Of a stretch of DNA of 64,000 bases, positions 57,758 through 64,000 are shown piece by piece. Origin of the DNA: PALSA-612 sp963704335 (GTDB lineage: Bacteria > Actinomycetota > Thermoleophilia > Gaiellales > Gaiellaceae). Position 1 is the first letter of the stretch. Each line of letters opens with the position of its first letter. The position numbers were made by a program, and so were the translations under genes. The notes under the pieces are model-generated. The model saw only the letters and a list, made by a program, of their open reading frames with translations. It ran no database searches and was not told the origin of the DNA. Location: assembly GCA_963704335.1 (NCBI GenBank), contig OY969889.1:372001-436000 (forward strand), in the 5' to 3' direction.

Positions 57758-58658
57758 GCTACCGGAGATCGAGGCCTGGGTGCGCGAGCTCGACCCGCTC
57801 GTTTCGGCTCCCGCCATCGAGCAGGCCGGTCCCGCGCACATCGCGACACTGAAGACGTTCGACCCGCCGCTCTCAGCACTGGATGGCAGGCGCTTCGAGG
57901 GCGCGGAGCGGCGCGGCAAGAACGTCCTCTTTCCCGTCGACGGTGACGACCTCGTCCTGCGCATCCACTTGATGAGCGCCGGACGGCTCCGGTTCCTTGC
58001 GGCAAGCGCGAAGAAGCCGAAGGCGCCGATGTTCCGCCTCCGCTTCGAGGGCGGCGCCGAGCTCGTGCTCACCGAGGGCGGGAAGAAGAAGCGCGCGGGT
58101 GTCTGGCTCGTCACGCCGGATGCCCTGGACGAGGCTCTTGCGCACCTGGGACCGGATGCGCTCGATCTCGACGCCACGTCGCTCGGGGAAATCCTGAGCG
58201 CCGAGCGCCGGCAGCTCCATCCGCTGCTGCGCGACCAGCGCGCCATCGCCGGTATCGGCCGTGCCCACGCGAACGAGATCCTGCTGCGGGCCCGGCTCTC
58301 GCCGTTCAAGGCCTCGACCGAGCTGAGCGAGGAGGAGCTGGAGCGGCTGGCGGAGGCGATCCGGGTCGACCTGTCGCGTGCGCTAGAGCTCCGCTTGCAG
58401 GGCAAGGACGACAAGGCGGTGTACCGCGTCCACAACCGGCTCAGCGAGCCGTGCCCCGAGTGCGGGACGCCCATAGCGCGGGTCGACTACGAGGAGCACA
58501 CGGTCTACTACTGCCCGAACTGCCAGACCGGCGGCCGCGTGCTCAAGGACCGCCGGCTGTCGCAGGCTCCTCCGCTAGCCATTCGACGAGCCGTCGCTCG
58601 TACGCGGTTGCGAACGTCCCATCCGGCATGGTCAAGTCGTGCTCGGCACCGGGGATGA
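57750..58658 (+). CDS. Fpg/Nei-family DNA glycosylase
   Basis: This protein has 302 residues. MPELPEIEAW supplies the N-terminal Pro nucleophile and Glu3. The helix-two-turn-helix region is GIGRAHANEILLRARLSPFK, and the C-terminal zinc finger is CPECGTPIARVDYEEHTVYYCPNC. It excises oxidised bases as a bifunctional glycosylase/AP lyase. After the zinc finger the usual end is near KDRRLS, but this frame runs about 28 residues further and overlaps the convergent hydrolase gene by 116 nt. The MxH/ALK loop region differs from classical Fpg, so Fpg versus Nei2/Nei-like specificity is undecided. Confidence 0.9.
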   Translation: MPELPEIEAWVRELDPLVSAPAIEQAGPAHIATLKTFDPPLSALDGRRFEGAERRGKNVLFPVDGDDLVLRIHLMSAGRLRFLAASAKKPKAPMFRLRFEGGAELVLTEGGKKKRAGVWLVTPDALDEALAHLGPDALDLDATSLGEILSAERRQLHPLLRDQRAIAGIGRAHANEILLRARLSPFKASTELSEEELERLAEAIRVDLSRALELRLQGKDDKAVYRVHNRLSEPCPECGTPIARVDYEEHTVYYCPNCQTGGRVLKDRRLSQAPPLAIRRAVARTRLRTSHPAWSSRARHRG

Positions 58659-59430
58659 CGACGATCTCGACCTCGTCGCCGCGCGCGGCGCGCCACGCTG
58701 CGACGCTCGGCTCGACCGGCGTCCAGGAATCAGCGTCACCGTAGAAGAGGAGCGTCGGCACCCGAACACGAGCGAAGACCGGGCGAGGGTCGAAGTCCAT
58801 CTCCTCGATCCAGAGGCGCCGGCCTTCCTCGTCGAGGAGGCCCGGCGGCAGCCAGACCTGCAGCCACCATGGCTCGTCGATGCCGGCCAGCAGGTCGGCG
58901 GCGAGCTGCTCGTCCCGCGCAGGAGGTACGCGATGTACCCAGTCATCGAATCGGCGCCGGAGGTCGAGTGCCCGATCGACCACGTCCTGTCCGTAGCCGG
59001 AGAGGAGGAGCTGCCGCTCCACCGCGTACAGCATCTGATCGGAGGGCGTGACACCGGTCGAGGCGATCAGGATGAGGAACGCCACGTCGTCCGATGCAGC
59101 CGCGGCGAGAGGCCCGATCCACCCGCCCTGGCTGATTCCCCAGAGGCCGATCCGCTTCGCGTCGATGGCATCCATCACCGCCAGCGCGTCCTCGACCTGC
59201 AGCTCGAAGCGGCCACGTGTCACGTCCCCCGTCGATTGACCCTCGCCGCGGCGGTCGAAAGTGACGACGCCGACGCCTGTGGCCGGAAGCAACTCATGAA
59301 GGTGGGTGTACGAAGAGCCGTCGCGCGTCCCTTCGCCTGCTCCGTGCAGTGCGACAACAGCTGTGTCGCCAGCCGGCGAATAGCTCGCTGCAAGCGTGAA
59401 TCCGTCTCGGTCGATCCGTAGCTCCTCCAC
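58543..59430 (-). CDS. Alpha/beta hydrolase
   Basis: This protein has 295 residues from GTG 59430 (MEELRIDRDGFTLAASYSPA); a longer frame begins 42 nt upstream. It has VVALHGAGEGTRD (oxyanion loop), FDRRGEGQSTG, nucleophile elbow LWGISQGGWIG, LLFYGDADSWTPV (Asp) and GAEHDL (His). The same architecture and the SQGGW elbow occur in the gene at 52445, so the two are paralogues. Substrate unknown. It is convergent with the DNA glycosylase gene. Confidence 0.85.
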   Translation of the reverse strand: MEELRIDRDGFTLAASYSPAGDTAVVALHGAGEGTRDGSSYTHLHELLPATGVGVVTFDRRGEGQSTGDVTRGRFELQVEDALAVMDAIDAKRIGLWGISQGGWIGPLAAAASDDVAFLILIASTGVTPSDQMLYAVERQLLLSGYGQDVVDRALDLRRRFDDWVHRVPPARDEQLAADLLAGIDEPWWLQVWLPPGLLDEEGRRLWIEEMDFDPRPVFARVRVPTLLFYGDADSWTPVEPSVAAWRAARGDEVEIVVIPGAEHDLTMPDGTFATAYERRLVEWLAEEPATAGGP

Positions 59431-59541
59431 TCGCTGCTCACGATGGCACAACGGCGTTCTGGTGCCAGGCACGAGTTACGTGTCTGTGTCGACTTCGTGC
59501 CGGTTCTGCGCCAAGCAGCAGCGGCGCGCTAGCGTGTCCGC

Positions 59542-60519
59542 GTGAGCGACAGGACCGAGACCGGACTCGCCGACGACCTCCAGGCTTCCACGCCGGAAGT
59601 GCGTCTTGGCCTCTCCCGCGCCGGCGTTACCGGCGTCTCGAAAGCCGTGCGCATCGCCGGCAAGGAGTCGGAGACGGTGATGGCCGCCACGATCGACTGC
59701 ACCGTCGACCTGGCCGCCGACCAGAAGGGCGTCCACATGTCGCGCTTCCCCGAGCTCTTCGACGAGGCGATCGACTCGGTGGTCTTCGAGGAGGCGCTGC
59801 TCGTCGAGACACTCGCCGAGCACATCGCCAGCCGCATCGTCCACCGGCAGGAAGCGCTGCGGGCCGAGGTGACGATCCGCGCGCTGTGGCCGATCCGGCG
59901 TGAGACGCCGGTCACACGGTTGTCTACGCAAGAGATGGTGACGCTGATCGGCGTGGCGGCCGCATCGCCCGAGCGGACGCGCCGCGTCGTCGGCGTGGAA
60001 GCCACCGGCATCAACGCCTGTCCGTGCGCGCAGGGCCTCGTACGCGGCAGCGCCACCGAACGCCTGCTCGAGGCCGGCTTCGGGGAGGACGACGTCGAGC
60101 GCATTCTCGAGCTCGTGCCGCTCGCAACCCACAACCAGCGAGGGCGCGGAACGCTGCTCGTCGGCACCGAGAGCCCGGTGGATGCCGTCAACCTCGTCGA
60201 CATCGTGGAGCGGTCGATGAGCGCACCTGTCTACGAGCTGCTGAAGCGGCCGGACGAGCTGTTCGTCGTCGAACATGCGCATCTCCGGCCGCGCTTCGTC
60301 GAGGACTCGGTGCGGATCGCGCTGCAGGAGACGCTTTCCGAGTACCCGAAGCTCGGCGACGACGACTTCGTCTTCTCGCGTCAGGTGAACCTCGAGACGA
60401 TCCACGACCACGACGTGCTTGCCGAGCGGGCGGGGACGGTCGGAGAGTTGCGCGCCGAGCTCGAGTCGGGTGCCGCGGGCGGGACACAGACGGAGCTCGC
60501 GGAGTGGCTGCGGTCGTAG
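59542..60519 (+). CDS. folE2: GTP cyclohydrolase FolE2/MptA type
   Basis: This protein has 325 residues and starts at GTG. It opens the imidazole ring of GTP for folate (or related pterin) synthesis. QKGVHMSRFPELFDEAI (His65), TGINACPCAQG (Cys160/Cys162) and ATHNQRGRG (His197) are the metal and substrate residues of the FolE2/MptA family, distinct from classical FolE. FolE2 is metal-flexible and MptA is Fe(II)-dependent; the subtype is not resolved here. The C-terminal end overlaps clpS by 16 nt. Confidence 0.92.
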   Translation: MSDRTETGLADDLQASTPEVRLGLSRAGVTGVSKAVRIAGKESETVMAATIDCTVDLAADQKGVHMSRFPELFDEAIDSVVFEEALLVETLAEHIASRIVHRQEALRAEVTIRALWPIRRETPVTRLSTQEMVTLIGVAAASPERTRRVVGVEATGINACPCAQGLVRGSATERLLEAGFGEDDVERILELVPLATHNQRGRGTLLVGTESPVDAVNLVDIVERSMSAPVYELLKRPDELFVVEHAHLRPRFVEDSVRIALQETLSEYPKLGDDDFVFSRQVNLETIHDHDVLAERAGTVGELRAELESGAAGGTQTELAEWLRS

Positions 60520-60803
60520 CTCCGCCGGAAACGCGCGAGCGGGAGTCGATCGGAGGCGGCACGGGGTATGGCTCGCCGTGGAACGTCATCGTCCTCAACG
60601 ACAACCACAACACGTTCGAAGGTGTGGCCGCCGCGCTCTCCCGCGTCCTGCCCGGTGTCACGTACGAGCAGGGCCTTCGGCTCGCCGACAGGATTCACAA
60701 CGCCGGCCAGGCCATTGTCTGGTCCGGCCATCGTGAGCGGGCCGAGCTCTACTGGGCGGGGCTCAAGGACTCCGGCCTGACGATGGCGCCACTCGAGCAG
60801 TAA
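60504..60803 (+). CDS. clpS: ATP-dependent Clp protease adaptor ClpS
   Basis: This 99-residue protein starts at GTG inside the end of folE2. After a flexible N-terminal tail, the core reads WNVIVLNDNHNTFEGVAAAL, with the acidic ND pair that recognises the N-degron amino group, followed by VTYEQGLRLADRIHNAGQAI and SGHRERAELYWAGL. It delivers N-end-rule substrates to ClpAP/ClpCP. No clp ATPase gene is nearby. Confidence 0.9.
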   Translation: MAAVVAPPETRERESIGGGTGYGSPWNVIVLNDNHNTFEGVAAALSRVLPGVTYEQGLRLADRIHNAGQAIVWSGHRERAELYWAGLKDSGLTMAPLEQ

Positions 60804-61407
60804 CGGCGCGCAGCTGCTCCCGCCACGGCCTCGCGCGGGTCTCGGTGCCTGCAAAGAGCCGGCGCATGTTCTGTCGGTGCAGCACGATTACCGCCGCGGC
60901 GGCCGCGCCTCCGAATGCGATCACCGGCCACGGCTCATCCAGCCCCCAGGCGAGGAGCGGCAACGAGGCCGCGGAGACAATCGAGGCGACGGATGCGTAG
61001 CGGGTGACGGCGAAGACGGCGATCCAGACGCCGGCCGCGATCAGCCCCACGATCGGCGCCACGCCGAGAATCGTGCCGCCGGCCGTCGCTACGGCCTTGC
61101 CACCCTTCGCGAAGGCGAGGAAGAGCGGACGGGCATGCCCGACCATCGCCGCCCCGCCCGTCAACACTCCGGCGAGCGAGCCGGCGACCTGTGTCGCGAC
61201 GAGCGCCGGCACGAGTCCCTTGGCGAGGTCGAAGAGCATGACCGCCACGCCGTAGCGCCAGCCGTACGCGCGCCAGACGTTCGACGCGCCGATGTTGCCG
61301 CTGCCGACGGTGCGGATGTCGACGTGCTTCGTCGCGCGCACGAGCCAGTACCCGAAGGGCACCGACCCGACGAGGTAGCCCGCGGCGACGAAGAGCGCCG
61401 TCGTCAT
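60763..61407 (-). CDS. plsY: Glycerol-3-phosphate acyltransferase PlsY
   Basis: This 214-residue membrane enzyme transfers acyl from acyl-phosphate to glycerol-3-phosphate, the first step of phospholipid synthesis. It has five to seven helices with the three PlsY motifs: GYLVGSVPFGYWLVRA, RTVGSGNIGASNVWRAYG (acyl-phosphate loop) and LFLAFAKGGKAVATAGG. The hydrophilic C-terminus (residues 185-214) is longer than usual and overlaps clpS by 41 nt on the opposite strand. Confidence 0.93.
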   Translation of the reverse strand: MTTALFVAAGYLVGSVPFGYWLVRATKHVDIRTVGSGNIGASNVWRAYGWRYGVAVMLFDLAKGLVPALVATQVAGSLAGVLTGGAAMVGHARPLFLAFAKGGKAVATAGGTILGVAPIVGLIAAGVWIAVFAVTRYASVASIVSAASLPLLAWGLDEPWPVIAFGGAAAAAVIVLHRQNMRRLFAGTETRARPWREQLRAVTARVAPSSGRSP

Positions 61408-61431
61408 TGGTTCAGTGGTCAGACCCTCCCA

Positions 61432-62052
61432 CTACGGCCGGATGCCGTACGCCTCGATCCAGCCGTTCACGACCGTCCAGTCGAGGTTGTTGAAGAACGC
61501 GTCGATGTACGCCCCGCGGTCGGTCTGGTAGTCGAGGAAGTACGCGTGCTCGTAGACGTCGAGCGCGACGAGCGGCGACGCGTTCCAGATCGGGAACGTG
61601 TTCTGGGCGTCGCCGACGTAGTTGAAGAGCCGGCCCTCGTCCCAGTCGTAAGCAGTCCAGGCCCAGCCGCGGCCGGCCATGCCGGTCGCACCGAGATCTG
61701 CGCGCCAGGCGTCGATCGAGCCGAAGTCCCGCCGGACGAGCGTGCCGATCGGCCCCTCGGGTGGCCCGCCGTCGCCGCCCAGGTGCGCAAAGTAGATCTC
61801 GTGGTTCTTCACGCCGCCGACGGCGAATGAGAGGTCCACCTTGAGCGCGCGGATGTCCGAGTAGACCTGGTTCGCGGCCGACATGTCGATCTCGCCGAGC
61901 TTGCCGAGGATCTCGTTTCGCTTCGCCACGTAGCCCTGGTAGAGCTTGTAGTGGGCCTCGATCGTCTGGCGGGAGATCCCGTCCAGCTCGAGCAGCCGGG
62001 GATCGAGCTCGCGGGCCCCGATCTCCACAGCGTTGTATGCCAGCGTCGCCAT
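61432..62052 (-). CDS. sodA: Fe/Mn-type superoxide dismutase family protein
   Basis: This protein has 206 residues. All four metal ligands of Fe/Mn-SOD can be placed: His34 (IEAHYKLYQGYV), His84 (VKNHEIYFAHLGG), and Asp165 and His169 (ALDVYEHAYFLDY). The first helix lacks the classical HHxxHH run, and GGDGGPPEGP matches the conserved loop. It is a somewhat divergent member; no signal peptide, so probably cytoplasmic. Metal preference is not readable. Confidence 0.9.
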   Translation of the reverse strand: MATLAYNAVEIGARELDPRLLELDGISRQTIEAHYKLYQGYVAKRNEILGKLGEIDMSAANQVYSDIRALKVDLSFAVGGVKNHEIYFAHLGGDGGPPEGPIGTLVRRDFGSIDAWRADLGATGMAGRGWAWTAYDWDEGRLFNYVGDAQNTFPIWNASPLVALDVYEHAYFLDYQTDRGAYIDAFFNNLDWTVVNGWIEAYGIRP

Positions 62053-62106
62053 GCGCGTCCTCTCCGTCAGTCGTAAGGGTTGCCCGGAGGATAACGCGGT
62101 GCCGCG

Positions 62107-62826
62107 CTACGGGCCTACGCGGCCGGCGGCGACGAACGCAGCGTGCGTGACCGGCATGTTCTCCGCCAGGAAGGTCTCGACTGCCTCGGCGTAGCGGCGG
62201 ATCTCGCGTTGCGCCGTCTCAGCAGCCCGCAGCGAGACGAAGTTCATGAGCGCCCGCGCGTTCACCGTCCAGTAGAACTCGGTGTAGGCGCCGACGGGTA
62301 TCACCGAGCGGGCCAGCTCACGCGCCACGCCCTGCTCGACCAGCCGCTCATACGTCTCGAACGCCTGGTCGTACACGGACTGCAGCTCCTCACGCGTCTG
62401 CTCCGCCAGTTCGGCGTCGACCGGCTCGAAGGAGTACGCGCCCGGCTTGCCGACCTGCGACCTGACGTCGTCGGCATCGGGCACGTAGAAGTCGCTCGTT
62501 GCCTTCGCGTAGCGCATCGAGAACTCGTTGAACGAGCCGACGCGATGTCGCATCCATTCCCGCACGACGAAGATCGGCGCCCGGATGTGAAAGCGAAAGG
62601 CGTTATGCTCGAATGGTGTTCCGTGCCGGTCGCGCATGAGAAAGCGGACGAGCCCCTCGTCGGACTCGTCCATCTCTCCCTTGCGGCGGCCGAAGCTCAC
62701 GCGCGCCGAGTTGACGACTGACAGATCGCTGGCCATGGCATCGTCGAGCCGGACGAAGCCATGGTCGAGCACGGCGATCGCGCCGTCGGGGATCACGCGC
62801 TGCTCGGCCGTGGCCACGTCGGCCAC
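62107..62826 (-). CDS. thyX: Flavin-dependent thymidylate synthase
   Basis: This protein has 239 residues. The ThyX signature RHRxxSxNEFSxRY is exact: MRHRVGSFNEFSMRY at residues 92-106, with FAD/dUMP-binding residues. NARALMNFVSLRAAETAQRE is the second motif. It makes dTMP from dUMP with methylene-tetrahydrofolate and NADPH; together with folE2 it reflects folate-linked nucleotide metabolism. Genes on both sides run in the same direction with short gaps. Confidence 0.95.
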   Translation of the reverse strand: MADVATAEQRVIPDGAIAVLDHGFVRLDDAMASDLSVVNSARVSFGRRKGEMDESDEGLVRFLMRDRHGTPFEHNAFRFHIRAPIFVVREWMRHRVGSFNEFSMRYAKATSDFYVPDADDVRSQVGKPGAYSFEPVDAELAEQTREELQSVYDQAFETYERLVEQGVARELARSVIPVGAYTEFYWTVNARALMNFVSLRAAETAQREIRRYAEAVETFLAENMPVTHAAFVAAGRVGP

Positions 62827-62856
62827 TGTAGCGACCGGACCTGTCGAGCTTGGAGT

Positions 62857-63153
62857 CTAGAACGTGACTTCTTCGATGACCTCGTAGAAGCCGTCAGTGC
62901 CGACCGACTCGACGTGCGGCGCCATCGCCGCCGTGCGGGCCTCCGCGGCATCCTCCGCCGGCTTCATCTCCTGCACCTGCTCGGCCGATGCTTCGATGAT
63001 GCCGAAGGCGACGATCTCGTCCGGATCGTTGACGTTGCGACAGATGTACGCCTTGGCACCTTCCGGGGCGTCGCCGGAGTCCCACGCCTGCCGCCAGTCG
63101 TCAAACGACCCGGGCTTGAGTTTTCTTGCGGTGAGTGCAACCCACTTCGCCAT
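62857..63153 (-). CDS. Hypothetical protein, ABM-like ferredoxin fold
   Basis: This 98-residue protein starts MAKWVALTARKLKPGSFDDW and continues AYICRNVNDPDEIVAFGIIE and MAPHVESVGTDGFYEVIEE. The beta-alpha-beta pattern and length fit a dimeric alpha-beta barrel (antibiotic biosynthesis monooxygenase-like) protein. No catalytic residues can be assigned. A GAAGGAGGA site lies just upstream of the ATG. Confidence 0.65.
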   Translation of the reverse strand: MAKWVALTARKLKPGSFDDWRQAWDSGDAPEGAKAYICRNVNDPDEIVAFGIIEASAEQVQEMKPAEDAAEARTAAMAPHVESVGTDGFYEVIEEVTF

Positions 63154-63183
63154 TTTCGTCCTCCTTCGTCGGTTCGGACGAGC

Positions 63184-64000
63184 CTAACGCAGGTAGCGAT
63201 CGAACCACTCGAGGACGACCTCGAGCCGCGTCACGCGGTGGAACGGAGACCCGGAGCGCGTGAGCTCGTGGCTCTCCGCGGGGAAGCGCACGAACTCCAC
63301 CTCGCGGCCGAGCAGGCGGAGGATCGTGAACAGGTGCTCTGCCTGCTCGATCGGGCAGCGGAGGTCGTTCTCGGAATGGAGGATGAGCAGCGGCGTCGTG
63401 ATCTTGTCGGCGTAGGTGGTGGGCGACTGTGCGAGGTACGGCTCGACGTCCTCGAACGGCCACACGCCCGTGTACGCACGATGGAACCACCCGAAGTCCG
63501 CCGAGCCGAACTCGGAGTACATGTTGTTGACGGCGCGCTCGGAGCATCCTGTCCGGAAGCGGTCCGTGTGGCTGACGATCCACGTCGTCATGTAGCCGCC
63601 GTACGAGCCTCCAATCACGCCCAGCCGGTCGGGGTCGATGAAGTCGAACTGCTGGAGCGCCGTGTCCACGACCGCCATCAGGTCGTCGTAGTCGACAGAT
63701 CCCCAACCGGGACCGCCGTCGACGGGCCCGCGGATGGCACGACCCCATTCCTCCGAGTAGCCCGAAGAGCCGCGCGGGTTCGAGTAGACGACGACGTAGC
63801 CCCCCTGCGCATAGGCCTGGAACTCGTCGAAGTGCTTGTTCCCGTACTGGGAGAACGGACCGCCGTGGATGTTGAGCAGCAGCGGATAGCGCTTGCCGGC
63901 CTCGAAGTCATGCGGCCGCACGAGCCACGCCTCCACCTCTGCGCCGTCGGGCGACGTGGCCACGAAGCGCTCCGACGGCTGGCACGGCGCTTGCTCGCAG
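63184..64000 (-). CDS. S9-family peptidase, C-terminal catalytic part (gene runs off the window)
   Basis: About 272 C-terminal residues are visible; the beginning lies beyond the right edge. YPLLLNIHGGPFSQYGNKHF holds the oxyanion loop, VIGGSYGGYMTTWIVSH the nucleophile Ser, LLILHSENDLRCPI the Asp and PAESHELTRSG the His. It is the alpha/beta-hydrolase domain of a prolyl-oligopeptidase-like enzyme with the propeller outside the window. It is related to the gene at 42404 but closer to acylaminoacyl-peptidase-type enzymes. Confidence 0.92.
   Translation of the reverse strand, partial: CEQAPCQPSERFVATSPDGAEVEAWLVRPHDFEAGKRYPLLLNIHGGPFSQYGNKHFDEFQAYAQGGYVVVYSNPRGSSGYSEEWGRAIRGPVDGGPGWGSVDYDDLMAVVDTALQQFDFIDPDRLGVIGGSYGGYMTTWIVSHTDRFRTGCSERAVNNMYSEFGSADFGWFHRAYTGVWPFEDVEPYLAQSPTTYADKITTPLLILHSENDLRCPIEQAEHLFTILRLLGREVEFVRFPAESHELTRSGSPFHRVTRLEVVLEWFDRYLR

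Overview
This is a GC-rich, gene-dense 64-kb window with many GTG starts, 1-4 nt start/stop overlaps, few Shine-Dalgarno sequences, no rRNA and no CRISPR. The gene content (ThyX, FolE2/MptA-type cyclohydrolase, Grx4-BolA, LuxR-LAL regulator, DUF4242, Asparaginase_II, RTX and CHRD secreted proteins) fits a deep-branching actinobacterium. A member of Thermoleophilia (Gaiellales or Solirubrobacterales) is my inference; the sequence alone does not prove it.

Layout. 0-3.2 kb: the 3' end of purH, then a convergent 1002-residue protein with a GspE-N-like head and a giant coiled coil. 3.2-13.5 kb: a sulfur block. Cystathionine beta-synthase, a GST-like protein, two HTH_42 (YcaQ-type DNA glycosylase-like) genes of which the first is frameshifted, cystathionine gamma-synthase/lyase and an MBL-fold hydrolase form one tight operon. 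A three-cysteine Rrf2 regulator is divergent from a complete sulfate ABC importer, and their shared promoter region carries repeated CATGTCA motifs. 13.6-17.3 kb (minus): debranching enzyme, GT4 glycosyltransferase, BolA, monothiol glutaredoxin. 17.3-20.1 kb: methyltransferase, CDF exporter, CHRD protein and a hypothetical protein. 20.2-23.1 kb: a Tat-exported protein with 12 cysteines, a JmjC/cupin_4 oxygenase and a membrane protein with two thioredoxin domains, possibly one functional unit.

23.2-31.7 kb looks like an accessory region. Two 43-nt copies of the 3' part of tRNA-Val lie at 23.49 and 29.40 kb, left of the intact tRNA-Val at 31.63 kb and in the same orientation. This is the pattern left by elements integrating at a tRNA 3' end. 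They enclose a haem peroxidase, a DUF4242 protein, an LAL regulator, a GNAT protein, a cupin protein and decayed sequence, but no integrase. Next come tRNA-Glu, a bicovalent-FAD oxidoreductase, a ferritin-like protein with modABC, a PadR regulator, small proteins, tRNA-Lys and a PPK2 kinase.

The least expected element is a dispersed repeat of about 100 nt made of a conserved 28-nt block, a variable hairpin, and a second hairpin with a constant CCATGT loop and a changing but base-paired stem. Four full copies and one partial copy occur. Two begin immediately after a tRNA 3' end (tRNA-Lys and a tRNA-Val fragment).

40-64 kb: Na+/H+ antiporter, S9 peptidases, a PKD protein with HExxH, MFS exporters, a His-rich secreted protein, an RTX/polyproline protein, an M24 enzyme lacking two usual metal ligands, DUF4396, a sarcosine-oxidase-like enzyme, a CHASE2-cyclase, two related alpha/beta hydrolases, a Kelch protein, M55 aminopeptidase, GrpB (frameshifted), asparaginase, an Fpg/Nei glycosylase, FolE2, ClpS, PlsY, superoxide dismutase, ThyX and the C-terminal part of a second S9 peptidase. 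Three genes in the window are broken by single-base insertions, so residual assembly error should be considered alongside genuine decay.
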